Counted from the stretch's first letter, positions 24,556-32,856 are shown. The stretch: 37,346 nucleotides of DNA from Myxococcota bacterium (GCA_020629955.1 JAHDCI010000035.1:1-37346), one strand, 5' to 3'. The notes: a model not told the origin generated them from the letters alone. Numbers and translations are program-made.

Positions 24556-25568
24556 TCTTGTTCCCCTCGCGTCGCGCGCCCCTTGCGGCGCTTCTTCTTG
24601 TCGTCTCGCCAGTCCGGCCCCACCTGCGTAAGCCCAGCGAAGACCTCTTCAAGCGAGCCCGGCTTCAACTCACGCAGTTTTGCGCCAGCGTTGCCCGCCG
24701 CGGCGAAAACCTTCTCGGAAACGACGCCTTCACCTTTGGCTCGTCCGCGAAGCACCTCACCGTCGACAAAGACATCGACATCGCGGAGCCCTGCTTCAAT
24801 AAGTGCTTCCTGAAGCGCATCGCGATCGCCGCTCGCCACGAATCCGACCTCCTGGCCGGCGCTTGCTCGAAGCTCCTCGATCCCGCCCTCGCCGACGAGA
24901 CGGCCTTGGTTGAGGATGACGACTCGTTCACACGTAGCCTCGACCTCCGGGAGGATGTGTGTCGAGACAAACACCGTCTTCTTTCCGGCGAAGCCTCGGA
25001 TGAGCTCTCGAATGCCGCGGATCTGGTTCGGGTCGAGACCGGACGTCGGCTCATCAAGGATCAAGAGCGGAGGGTCTGCCAGGAGCGCATCGGCGAGCCC
25101 GACACGCTGTCGATATCCCTTGGAGAGGTGACCGATAATTCGTTCAACGGCATCTTCCACACCGGCCTGCGCGAGAGCCCGGTCGAGCGCATCTTCTCGC
25201 TCACGCTTGGGGATCCCCTTCAGTTCGCCCCGGTAGCGGAGATATTCGTACACACGCATCTCCGGATAAAGCGGAACTCCCTCTGGCATGTAGCCAATGT
25301 GTTGGCGCGCCTCTTTCGGTTTCGCGATTGCGTCGATGCCGCGGACCTGCACGGCCCCAGAGCTCGGCGCAAGAAACCCCGTGATCATGCGGAGCGTTGT
25401 TGTCTTGCCGGCACCGTTCGGACCGAGAAAACCAACAATCTCCCCTTCGCCAACTTCGAAGCTTAGGTTGTCGACGGCGTGGCGAGGACCGTAGCGCTTC
25501 GTGAGGTGTTCTACCGAGAGCACGCGTGGTGTTAGCGCGTCGCGTTCTCCACGCAATGAGACCATCAT
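24552..25568 (-). CDS. ABC transporter ATPase (GldA-like)
   Basis: The ATPase that powers the neighbouring permease. It shows Walker A GPNGAGKTTT, signature LSKGYRQRVGLADALL, Walker B LLILDEPTSGLDP and the switch histidine in VFVSTHILPE. A C-terminal domain of about 110 residues follows the nucleotide-binding domain (VGFVASGDRDALQEALIEAG). The start is uncertain: ATG 25568 or 25565, next to a run of seven G, fits best; ATG 25598 and TTG 25616 are in frame. First gene of the four-gene operon. Confidence 0.92.
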   Translation of the reverse strand: MMVSLRGERDALTPRVLSVEHLTKRYGPRHAVDNLSFEVGEGEIVGFLGPNGAGKTTTLRMITGFLAPSSGAVQVRGIDAIAKPKEARQHIGYMPEGVPLYPEMRVYEYLRYRGELKGIPKREREDALDRALAQAGVEDAVERIIGHLSKGYRQRVGLADALLADPPLLILDEPTSGLDPNQIRGIRELIRGFAGKKTVFVSTHILPEVEATCERVVILNQGRLVGEGGIEELRASAGQEVGFVASGDRDALQEALIEAGLRDVDVFVDGEVLRGRAKGEGVVSEKVFAAAGNAGAKLRELKPGSLEEVFAGLTQVGPDWRDDKKKRRKGRATRGEQE

Positions 25569-25795
25569 CCCCCCCAAAACCCGCTCGCGATCGGGCATAT
25601 GTGACCCATCTCGCAAATATCCGAGTGGTTAGCTGCGCTATCGGGCAAAAAATATCTATGAAGATCGAGAATTTCGCCTCACCTTGCACTTCTTTTCCCT
25701 TTCGCCAGGTTCGCTATTGAACTTTTCTCTCTCTCGTGTTTTCCTAAATGAACTCCACGGAGGGTTTTAGGACGTGGAACTGAAAGTGAGCGGAC

Positions 25796-26092
25796 GTGCC
25801 ACCATTGACCAAGGCTGACATCGTTGAGGCGGTTTATGACCGCGTCGGTGGATTCTCGAAGAAAGAAGCGGCGGAAGCCGTGGATGATGTGTTCGAGACG
25901 ATGAAAGAGGTTCTCGCCCAAGGAGAGAAAATCAAAATCTCCGGATTTGGGAACTTCATCGTGCGTCACAAAAAGGAACGCATGGGACGAAACCCCCAGA
26001 CGCGGGACCCGATGCCCATCCCGGCGCGCCTGGTGCTGAAGTTCAGCCCGAGCCAAGTGCTCCGAAAGCTGCTGAACCCGCATCGCGAGTAA
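25796..26092 (+). CDS. ihfA: Integration host factor alpha-type DNA-bending protein
   Basis: A 98-residue HU/IHF family protein. LTKADIVEAVYDRVGGFSKKEA matches the IHF-alpha N-terminus, ISGFGNFIVRHKKERMGRNP the beta-arm, and the end KFSPSQVLRKLLNP the family C-terminus. IHF bends DNA, and it assists many sigma-54 promoters by bringing activators to polymerase. The start is GTG 25796 or the TTG at 25805. No strong ribosome site is seen. A clear terminator follows. No partner (ihfB) is in the window, so a homodimer or HU-like role cannot be excluded. Confidence 0.88.
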   Translation: MPPLTKADIVEAVYDRVGGFSKKEAAEAVDDVFETMKEVLAQGEKIKISGFGNFIVRHKKERMGRNPQTRDPMPIPARLVLKFSPSQVLRKLLNPHRE

Positions 26093-26109
26093 ACGCCTCG
26101 AGATGGAAC

Positions 26110-26141
26110 GCCCCGCCTGAGAGATCAGAGCGGGGCTTTTT
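26110..26141 (+). terminator. Intrinsic terminator after ihfA
   Basis: A perfect 7-bp stem, GCCCCGC (26110-26116) with GCGGGGC (26130-26136), a 13-base loop, then TTTTT. It lies 17 bases after the ihfA stop on the same strand. Confidence 0.9.
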
Positions 26142-26160
26142 GCGTGGGCTCTTCCTAGCG

Positions 26161-26400
26161 CTATTCCGGATTGGGCGCCGCGTCCTGTGCGGCATCTGCG
26201 CCGGCATCTCCTCGCAGGCCCTCGACCTGCTCACGAAGTCGCTCGGCCGCTTCGTTCGCTTCGCGCGATAGCTCCTGGGCTTCTTCCGTGGCCGCAATGC
26301 GCATCACATGCTGGTGCAGCGTCATATCGCCAAGCGGGATAAAGAAATAGAGATAGGCAAGGGCCAAAAGGCCGATAACGCCGAGGGCCGACTTGATCAT
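26161..26400 (-). CDS. Small membrane-anchored coiled-coil protein
   Basis: A 79-residue protein with one N-terminal membrane helix (ALGVIGLLALAYLYFFIPLG). A predicted coiled coil follows (EEAQELSREANEAAERLREQVEGL) and the tail is rich in Ala/Asp. The start overlaps the stop of the upstream MshEN-like gene in ATGA, so the two are translationally coupled. I do not recognise a family. It probably partners with the MshEN-like protein at the membrane, but that is inferred from coupling alone. Confidence 0.7.
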   Translation of the reverse strand: MIKSALGVIGLLALAYLYFFIPLGDMTLHQHVMRIAATEEAQELSREANEAAERLREQVEGLRGDAGADAAQDAAPNPE

Positions 26401-27266
26401 GCGTCTACTTTGCCCCGATTTCGCTGAAACGCCTCCACAAATTCCCAGTCGGCGACCAACCCCTTACGAATGAGGAGCGAAAGGAGCGTGGCCATCAAGG
26501 TCTCCCACTTCGCATCTTCGCCAAGCACGCCACCCACTTCTTTTCCTTGAGCTCGCGCGAGAAGAGCACGAACGAGATCGCTGGTCGTCAGGGTCGTCTC
26601 AATCTTCTCCGTATCGGCTGGGCCCCGGCGCGGCAATCGAACCGTTGTCCCGTCCAAGAGAGTGAGGGTGACAAAGCGAGAGGGGTTCGGTTTCGGCAGC
26701 TGAGCCGGCGGCATGCTCTCTGGGGGGATCTTCTCTGGGGGCGCACTCTCGGGATTCCCTTCCCCCTCTGGCATCTCGCTCGGAGTTCCAGGCGGAGGCT
26801 CACTTTGCATAGGGGGCGGCGGCATCGAACGCCGACCGAGGTAGTAGACATTGATGGCGCGCCGAATATCGCTGACCGGCGCGACCATGGGACGGACCGG
26901 CAACCCGGCGGCGGCCGAAAGGCGCACCAAGGCATCGCGATCCGTGGGCTCCGCCATCGCGACAAAGAGGGTTTTCCCTTCACCGACGATTCGACGAAAG
27001 TAGATTGGAATGGCCCCCAGTGCCTCCGCCATTTCCGCAGGGATTAGGCTGAGCAGTTCGCGGGAGAACTCGACGTGCTGAAGCGAAACCCACGGAATCG
27101 AAAGCTGATTCGAAAGGGTCTGGGTGAGTTGCACCTCGCTGACCACGCCCGATGCGACCAACTCCTCACCGAGCCGACGCCCGGTCTCCTTCTGACGGAC
27201 GAGCGCCTCTTCGATGTCGCCAGGTTTCGCGAAACCACACGCGACCAACATATCGCCGATGCGCAT
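26397..27266 (-). CDS. Stand-alone MshEN (GspE N-terminal) domain protein
   Basis: A 289-residue protein. Residues 1 to about 150 look like the MshEN/GspE-N domain found on type II secretion and pilus ATPases: MRIGDMLVACGFAKPGDIEEALVRQ and RRLGEELVASGVVSEVQLTQTL then SNQLSIPWVSL. In characterised cases these RLGxxLVxxG motifs bind cyclic di-GMP. A Pro/Glu-rich linker follows (about 155-200), then a small C-terminal domain (TLTLLDGTTVRLPRRG). No ATPase domain is present. It is coupled to the small membrane protein. A c-di-GMP-responsive adaptor is plausible but untested. Confidence 0.8.
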   Translation of the reverse strand: MRIGDMLVACGFAKPGDIEEALVRQKETGRRLGEELVASGVVSEVQLTQTLSNQLSIPWVSLQHVEFSRELLSLIPAEMAEALGAIPIYFRRIVGEGKTLFVAMAEPTDRDALVRLSAAAGLPVRPMVAPVSDIRRAINVYYLGRRSMPPPPMQSEPPPGTPSEMPEGEGNPESAPPEKIPPESMPPAQLPKPNPSRFVTLTLLDGTTVRLPRRGPADTEKIETTLTTSDLVRALLARAQGKEVGGVLGEDAKWETLMATLLSLLIRKGLVADWEFVEAFQRNRGKVDA

Positions 27267-27366
27267 CAGAACCGTCGCCCCCGCGGCGAAGAAGGATAAG
27301 GAACCAGCATCACCTCCGAATTAGAACGGAAGTGCTGTCCACCTGTCCAAATCCTGGAGGATGGGT

Positions 27367-27843
27367 CTATTGCAGGAGAGCGCGGATCTCCGAGCGGAAC
27401 TCGGCGATATCGTCGCTATCAAACCCGGCGTGCACGTGCCGAACGACGCCCTCTTGGTCGATCACATAGGAAGAGGGCATCCGCGGTGGTTCGTAGCGGC
27501 CCGCAACGGCCTGATCGACATCGCGTGCCACTCGAAAGCGGACCCCAGAGCGCCGCAGGAATCGCCGCATCGCGCCCTCGTCCGTGTCAACGGAGACGCC
27601 AACAATCACCAATCGATCGCCGAACTCTTCCTGCAGGCTTGCAAGCGCGGGGAGCTCTTCTCGACAAGGGCCACACCAAGAAGCCCAAAAATCGACGATC
27701 ACGACCTTTCCGCGAAGGTCCGCCATGCGGATGACTTCACCGTTGGTATCGACCAAGCCAAGCTCGGGCGCGCGCTCGCCAGGGGAGAGAGCAAAGGCGG
27801 GAACTGCAAAAGCGAGACAGAGAAGAAGGACAAAACGCCGCAT
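27367..27843 (-). CDS. TlpA-like periplasmic thioredoxin-fold protein
   Basis: A 158-residue exported thiol-disulphide protein. The ATG at 27843 gives a signal peptide (MRRFVLLLCLAFAVPAFA); the frame is open slightly upstream. The redox motif WCGPC is at 56-60 (Cys57, Cys60), within VIVDFWASWCGPCREELP, and the cis-proline region is PRMPSSYVIDQEG. The redox-fold protein TlpA/ResA type usually reduces haem-site cysteines or other thiols outside the inner membrane. It lies 35 bases downstream of a DsbA-like lipoprotein, close to a haem lipoprotein, fitting a shared envelope redox role. Confidence 0.9.
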   Translation of the reverse strand: MRRFVLLLCLAFAVPAFALSPGERAPELGLVDTNGEVIRMADLRGKVVIVDFWASWCGPCREELPALASLQEEFGDRLVIVGVSVDTDEGAMRRFLRRSGVRFRVARDVDQAVAGRYEPPRMPSSYVIDQEGVVRHVHAGFDSDDIAEFRSEIRALLQ

Positions 27844-27878
27844 GAGATACCTGACGGGAAAACCTTGGTTTCGATTCA

Positions 27879-28769
27879 TTATTGCTGACGCTGAAGCTCT
27901 TCCCGAATGTAAATCTCAAGATTTTCGTGCGGTTCTTCGAACTTACGCCCGTTGATATAGATCGTCGGGGTTGAGTTTACCCCGAGTTCGCGCCCCTGAT
28001 CCCGATCTCGGAGGACAAACGCGGCGGCCTCCTCGGAAGCAAAATCCGCGCGGAAGCGGTCCATGTCGAGCCCAAGTTCCTGGGCGTAGGATTCAAGGTC
28101 GGAATCCGTAAGCGCGTCAGCATTCTCGAAAAGCATATCGTGCATCTGCCAGAATTTATCCTGCCGCATCGCTGCGAACGCTGCGCGCGCCGCCGGTTCG
28201 GCGTGTTGATGCATCGAGAGCGGGTAGTGCTTAAAGACCATACGAATGCGGCCTTCGAAAGTGCGGAGAACGCGTTGAAGCAAGGGATGGGCCCGGCCAC
28301 AGAAGGGGCATTCAAAATCGCTGAATTCGACGATCGTAATGGGTGCACCCATCTCCGCACCGCGAACAGGATTCCCCTCGATATCGAGATCGATCAGGCT
28401 CTCCTCACCATAACGCGCCCGAACAATTTCGCGGATCTCGGTGGATTCATACCCCTCGCCAACGAGGCGAGCGATGTAGCGAGCCTCATGGGCGCAATCG
28501 GAGCAGGTGCGACCGTCCTGAACGCACTGCGCGACGCTGATCGGTTCACCGCAAGGAGAAAGGATATCGTTAACGAGTCGAACCCAGGTGCGTCGGTCAC
28601 GAGCCCCGATATCACCAAGGTTCACGCCATCGAGTTCCTCGATGAGGTTCGCCACGGGTTCTGTCACTTCGACCGTGTTGACCTCCTCGCCTTCATCATC
28701 CCCACACGAGACGAGGGTCAGTGCAAAGAGCAAAGCGGAGGCGACAGAAGAAATCGAGCGGCGTGACAT
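27879..28769 (-). CDS. DsbA-like lipoprotein with CcmH-like N-terminal region
   Basis: A 296-residue lipoprotein. The ATG at 28769 gives a signal peptide ending VSCGDD (lipid Cys22). Residues about 60-122 contain SPCGEPISVAQCVQDGRTCS and VGEGYESTEIREIVRARYGE. This resembles the CcmH/CycL helix bundle in shape and in the final ARYGE. A DsbA/thioredoxin-4 domain follows, with the redox site CPFC at 154-157 (VEFSDFECPFCGRAH) and NSTPTIYINGRKF. It may be an oxidase or isomerase for envelope disulphides. The next gene downstream is TlpA-like. Confidence 0.88.
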   Translation of the reverse strand: MSRRSISSVASALLFALTLVSCGDDEGEEVNTVEVTEPVANLIEELDGVNLGDIGARDRRTWVRLVNDILSPCGEPISVAQCVQDGRTCSDCAHEARYIARLVGEGYESTEIREIVRARYGEESLIDLDIEGNPVRGAEMGAPITIVEFSDFECPFCGRAHPLLQRVLRTFEGRIRMVFKHYPLSMHQHAEPAARAAFAAMRQDKFWQMHDMLFENADALTDSDLESYAQELGLDMDRFRADFASEEAAAFVLRDRDQGRELGVNSTPTIYINGRKFEEPHENLEIYIREELQRQQ

Positions 28770-28911
28770 AGTTCGAACGGGGCAACCTGAAGAGATGCCT
28801 GCGGAGAAGGGCCTACCGCGAAAACTGCGAGCCGTCCACAAGGCGAAGGTGGGAATAGCGAAGCGGAAACACCCAATGCGGACGGTTTATGCGCTCCGCG
28901 CCAGCGGGCCG

Positions 28912-29685
28912 CTACTGCTCCAGCGGCGCCCCCGCGAGAATCCAGTTCGAAATCTCCTGCATCTCACGCTGAGTCAAGGCCCCATCGATCGGCATTCCCT
29001 GCCCGACGATTAGCGGATCATCAAGAATTTTATAGAGCAAATAGCTCCGAGAGGGACGACCTCGACCTCCTACAACCTCGATCCGCGGCATCCCGGTGAG
29101 CCCAGCTGGGGCGTGCCCGGTGCTCACTGTCAGCGCCGAGGGGATCCCAATCGCCGTCCTCGAGATGGCTTCCGCGGAAGACAAGTCGAGTCCAAGTCGC
29201 GGTGATTCCCCCCCGTGACAACTCCCACTCGAACACCGATTTTGAAAAATCCGCAGCACCTCGCCCGGATTTGGCACTGGGTCCTGAGTCTCCATCTCCG
29301 ACTCGCCGGTCACAAAATCGACCGAAAGCGGCTCCATCGGCGTCCCATCGAGCGCTTCGACCCCTTCCACCTCCAGGGTGTACTGCACGCCTTGAACGAG
29401 TGGCGAAGCGAAGAGCTGTCGAGCGAGAATCGAACGCGTCACCGGCTCGATTCGAGGCGAGAGAAAGACCCGCGTTTCCCCGGAACGCAACGCGACACTC
29501 GCCCGATTCACCGAAGCAGGGTTGAGCGTTCGGTCAAAGAAAATCTGAAATGTGGGCCGACGGCTGACACCGAGCTCCCCATCCGAAGGTGACGTTCGGG
29601 TCACCTGTGGAGGCTCACCAAGCCTCAGCCCTCCGCTATCGCAAGAGAGCAAAACGGCGCAGAAAGCTGCGCCGAAAAATCTCAC
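28912..29685 (-). CDS. Lipoprotein with Ig-like domain and CX4CH haem-type motif
   Basis: A 257-residue lipoprotein, signal peptide ending VLLSC (Cys15). Residues about 25-127 look like a bacterial Ig-like (Big_5) domain (TSPSDGELGVSRRPTFQIFFD). The C-terminal part has CSSGSCH (Cys151, Cys156, His157), a CX4CH motif that resembles a c-type haem site but with four spacer residues instead of two, then GMPRIEVVGGR and MPIDGALTQREMQEISNWI, which resemble cytochrome c-like C-terminal parts. It may carry one covalent haem. The upstream small gene overlaps by 4 bases. Confidence 0.8.
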   Translation of the reverse strand: MRFFGAAFCAVLLSCDSGGLRLGEPPQVTRTSPSDGELGVSRRPTFQIFFDRTLNPASVNRASVALRSGETRVFLSPRIEPVTRSILARQLFASPLVQGVQYTLEVEGVEALDGTPMEPLSVDFVTGESEMETQDPVPNPGEVLRIFQNRCSSGSCHGGESPRLGLDLSSAEAISRTAIGIPSALTVSTGHAPAGLTGMPRIEVVGGRGRPSRSYLLYKILDDPLIVGQGMPIDGALTQREMQEISNWILAGAPLEQ

Positions 29686-29936
29686 GAATCGCTGTACATT
29701 TTCAGCTGATCGCGGACGGTATCCTCACTGATGCCAGTGCGAAGATAGTCTTTTAGGACCTCGGCAATCGTCAGAATCATCTCGTTCGTGCTGCCATCCG
29801 ACACGAGCTTGCTGATCAACATGCGCGATTCACGCGAGTTGTCGGACTGCAGGAGCTCACGGGCCTGCTCCACGGAAAGGGCCCCTTCGAAGTCGATGAC
29901 GAGATGGTCGAAGAGGTGCCGGGCAAGCTTGTTCAC
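29682..29936 (-). CDS. Small unrecognised helical protein
   Basis: An 84-residue protein, mostly helical and acidic, without signal peptide or Cys. The GTG at 29936 has CAGGAG about 8 bases upstream. It overlaps the lipoprotein gene by ATGA. No family recognised; LFDHLVIDFEGALSVEQARELL and ISEDTVRDQL suggest a short helix bundle. Its cytoplasmic nature next to an exported haem-type lipoprotein is curious. Confidence 0.7.
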   Translation of the reverse strand: MNKLARHLFDHLVIDFEGALSVEQARELLQSDNSRESRMLISKLVSDGSTNEMILTIAEVLKDYLRTGISEDTVRDQLKMYSDS

Positions 29937-30267
29937 TGTAAATCTCCTGGGTTAGGCGGGAGCGCATCATAAGGTAAAGCGTGCGAAAAACGCAAGGCTG
30001 ACAATCGATAGAGTCTGTTCGACGGTCGACGCGGAAGCGATTTCGGGAGCAATGGTTCCGCTCGCGATAGGTTTCATCCTCGCATCGCCGAGCCCCCGAT
30101 TTCATCTCTCACCCCTAAGATTTCGTCACGAAAGTGTTATTCTTCACACTCACGATGGAATCGATCCCACATCGCCCATTGAACCGGGTTCACCGATCTG
30201 ACATGACGCGATGCGTGTTGATTTTAGACCTCGCGACAGCACCGTTCCGAATTGAAAGAAGCTCCCA
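29937..30267. other. Divergent intergenic region with two palindromes
   Basis: About 330 bases between the small minus-strand gene and the plus-strand glycosyltransferase, with no convincing gene. It holds a perfect 13-base palindrome at 30121-30133 and an inverted repeat at 30133-30150, between the two transcription units. Confidence 0.5.
30121..30150. promoter_or_regulatory. Paired palindromes, candidate operator
   Basis: TTTCGT-C-ACGAAA (30121-30133) is a perfect palindrome. It is followed at once by AGTGT (30133-30137) pairing with ACACT (30146-30150), with TTATTCT, a weak -10-like sequence, inside. There is no T-tail, so it is not a terminator. A regulator site is inferred. Confidence 0.35.
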
Positions 30268-31734
30268 ATGACTTCGATTCGCGTGCTGCTCGCCACTTTC
30301 GACGCATTTCCGGGAGAACTCGGTGCGTCGGCATCGGTGCGACCGCTACTCGCGTCGCTCCGCGCAGCGGTGCACCTCGTGTGTTTGCGCAACGAAGCGG
30401 AGGCCCATCAATCGCGCCTGGACGGGGCACATATCTATCGCGTTCGGTGCGAGGGCGCAGAACAAGAACAAGTCGACGCATTTACCCGCGCGGTGCACCG
30501 TCAACTCGCCAGCGAAGAATACGATATCGTTCACGCCCGAGGCGCCATCGCGGCATCCGCGTTTAGCTCTGCTCCCGATCGCCCCAAGTTCATCTACGAA
30601 CTCGCCGACGACCTCGCATCAGAGGAAGCGCTGATCGTAAACCGCCACGAAGAAGCCATCGCTTGCGCGGACGTTGTCGTCACTCCTTCCGAGCTCGATG
30701 AGGAAACCCTCGCGCGCTGCGGAACCCGGGATGTGCTCATCGTCCCCCCGAGCGAAGATCGAGAGCGATTCAGTCAGACGCGGAGGACCCATCCAGAGTC
30801 GACTCGGATGATCGTGCCCGGTCGCTTCTCGTCGTCCCGTGACCTTGCGTGCGTTCTCGACGCGCTCGAAGAGCCGAGCCTTCAAGGTCGTGTCGAAGTG
30901 CTGTTCTACGGCGACGGAAGCGCCACACGGCGTTCTGGCCTGATGGCGCAGATCCAGCGCCGAGAGCTGAAAAACGTCCGCGTCGTCAGCCGAAGCAAGG
31001 TGGCGGTGGAGACGCTCTTCGCCGCTTCGGACATCGCTGTGGTGCCCGCTCGCGATAGCACCCCCTACTCCTTCGGCGCTTCGCCAGAACCCATTGCAGC
31101 ACTCGCGTTGAGCGGCGTAGCGATGGCCGTGGCCGATGTTCCCGCGGTTCGAACTCTGCTAACGCGCGACCGACACGCGCTCTTCTACATCCCTGGACGC
31201 CCGACAGCTTTGGCCGAAGCCGTTCAGCGTCTCCTCGATCCCGCGCTCCGCCACGCGCTCGCGTCTTCTGCGCGGAGTCACGCGCTCAACGCGATGGGTT
31301 CCGCACTTCGGCAAGATGCGTTCGCTCAAATCTACGAATCGCTGGCACCAGGCAGCCAGGCTGCCGACCCATGGCTAGAGGCCATTGAGACCGAAGATAC
31401 GGGGATTCGCTCCGCACAGTTGGTTGCGGATTCTCCTAAACACTCATCGAAGAGCGAGCCTCCCGAAGAGCCCTCCCTCCCCAAGACAACCATCCGCCGG
31501 GAGCCGCAGAAAGAGCTAGAGCCGCAGCGTACGCAGCGCAGCGAGGAACAGAACGGTGAAAACAGGGAGCCCAAAGAGCGACGTTCCCAGAAGACGATCC
31601 GTATGGAGACCAAAACGGCTCGAAGCGAACAGGACACGATTCGCACGGAAAAGAAGAGGAAGAAAAAGCGCACCTTTAGCGACCGGGAAGACACTGCGGA
31701 GATCAAGCTCGTGGATATCGAGTTCGACGAGTAA
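30268..31734 (+). CDS. GT-B glycosyltransferase with long disordered C-terminal tail
   Basis: A 488-residue protein. Residues 1 to about 370 look like a family-4-type glycosyltransferase with two Rossmann halves (IRVLLATFDAFPGELGASASVRPLL; MIVPGRFSSSRDLACVLDALEE; LFAASDIAVVPARDS; SPEPIAALALSGVAMAVADVPAVR). The donor and acceptor sugars are unknown. The last 105 residues are charged and low-complexity, with TIR at 408-410, 443-445 and 457-459 and a lysine cluster (EKKRKKKRTF). The usual enzyme has no such tail. AAAGAAG lies upstream of the ATG. Confidence 0.85.
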   Translation: MTSIRVLLATFDAFPGELGASASVRPLLASLRAAVHLVCLRNEAEAHQSRLDGAHIYRVRCEGAEQEQVDAFTRAVHRQLASEEYDIVHARGAIAASAFSSAPDRPKFIYELADDLASEEALIVNRHEEAIACADVVVTPSELDEETLARCGTRDVLIVPPSEDRERFSQTRRTHPESTRMIVPGRFSSSRDLACVLDALEEPSLQGRVEVLFYGDGSATRRSGLMAQIQRRELKNVRVVSRSKVAVETLFAASDIAVVPARDSTPYSFGASPEPIAALALSGVAMAVADVPAVRTLLTRDRHALFYIPGRPTALAEAVQRLLDPALRHALASSARSHALNAMGSALRQDAFAQIYESLAPGSQAADPWLEAIETEDTGIRSAQLVADSPKHSSKSEPPEEPSLPKTTIRREPQKELEPQRTQRSEEQNGENREPKERRSQKTIRMETKTARSEQDTIRTEKKRKKKRTFSDREDTAEIKLVDIEFDE

Positions 31735-31806
31735 CACGCCCGTTCGGGACGGTTCTTAGAAGGCCAAAAAAGAGACGAGCCAGGCCGGCTCCGGTACCGT
31801 CTCGCG

Positions 31807-32814
31807 ATGGATATCTGCGTCTACGCTTACGATCCCAACGAAGGGGATGAAGTCGTCGAAATCGCTGCGGACGAGGTTCGCGACTGGCTCGCGCGCGATC
31901 AAGCGCTGCTCTGGGTGAGCCTCACCGAGGCGAGTGAAGCCAACACGAAGCTCCTCTCCGAAGAATTCAAATTTCACGAACTCTTAATCGAAGACGCCAT
32001 GAATAGTGCAACGACTCCCAAAATGGAGGTCGTCGAAAACTGCGTCTATCTGATCTTGCACGGGCTCGAACCGGCCGCTGCGCCGAAGAACCCCAAGGCG
32101 AAAAGCAAAAGCCATGTCGCGTTGGTCGACGTAGACTTTTTCGTCGGAGACCACTTCCTCGTGACGCATCATCGAAACTCTTCGATGCCTTCGCTCGCGA
32201 GCGTACGTCGAGAAGTTCTCGGAGAGAACAGTCCGCTCAAGAAGGGCCCGGCGTACGTCGCGCACCGCCTCATCGACGTGATGGTCGACCGTTTCGCACC
32301 GCTGATGGAGTCGCTGGTCGAAGTCGTGGTCGATATCGAGGGGCGGGTTCTCGACGACCCCGATCCATCCTTGATCTCGAAGATCTTTTCGATCAAACAC
32401 GACCTACAGCGCTTGCGCCGGGTCAGCCTCCATCAGCAGCGAATCATCCGGTCGATCGCGCGCGACGATATTCGATTTATCCCGTACAAAGTGCGGCCCT
32501 TCTTTCGCGATATCGAAGATCACTTTGTTCAGGTGGTCGACCTCATTGAGAGCTACCGTGAGCTCGCACAGTCTTCCCTCGAAGCCTACCTGAGCATGCA
32601 GTCGCATCGCCTTAACGAGGTGATGAAGATCCTAACGATCATCTCGACCATCATGCTGCCCCTCACGTTCCTTACGGGGCTCTACGGCATGAATTTCGAT
32701 GAGATGCCGCTCATTCACTGGAAGTACGGATTCGAGGGCTCCATCGCGTTAATGCTCGTCTCCGCGCTTCTCTCTTTTTGGTGGATGAAGAAAAAGGGCT
32801 GGCTCAACGCGTAA
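31807..32814 (+). CDS. corA: CorA-family magnesium/cobalt transporter
   Basis: A 335-residue inner-membrane divalent cation channel. The N-terminal cytoplasmic part is followed by the long helix with RLRRVSLHQQRIIRSI, two C-terminal membrane helices, and the GMN motif in LYGMNF between them. The last residues KKKGW are cytoplasmic as expected. It forms a pentamer in known members. ATG at 31807 is the start; 72 bases separate it from the glycosyltransferase. Transport of Mg2+ is assigned from the family. Confidence 0.95.
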   Translation: MDICVYAYDPNEGDEVVEIAADEVRDWLARDQALLWVSLTEASEANTKLLSEEFKFHELLIEDAMNSATTPKMEVVENCVYLILHGLEPAAAPKNPKAKSKSHVALVDVDFFVGDHFLVTHHRNSSMPSLASVRREVLGENSPLKKGPAYVAHRLIDVMVDRFAPLMESLVEVVVDIEGRVLDDPDPSLISKIFSIKHDLQRLRRVSLHQQRIIRSIARDDIRFIPYKVRPFFRDIEDHFVQVVDLIESYRELAQSSLEAYLSMQSHRLNEVMKILTIISTIMLPLTFLTGLYGMNFDEMPLIHWKYGFEGSIALMLVSALLSFWWMKKKGWLNA

Positions 32815-32815
32815 A

Positions 32816-32843
32816 GAAAAGGGCCGGCGATCCCACAGGCCCT
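32816..32843 (-). terminator. Intrinsic terminator for the L,D-transpeptidase gene
   Basis: On the minus strand AGGGCC pairs with GGCCCT around a 12-base loop and is followed by TTTCTTTA. It lies between the converging corA and transpeptidase genes; the T-rich side is downstream for the minus strand. Confidence 0.7.
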
Positions 32844-32856
32844 CCCCAACTGGCAT

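Noticed and set aside
31736-31758. Possible terminator after the glycosyltransferase (CCGT...ACGG then TTCTT)
   Set aside because: The stem is only about four pairs and the T-run is interrupted; too weak to call.
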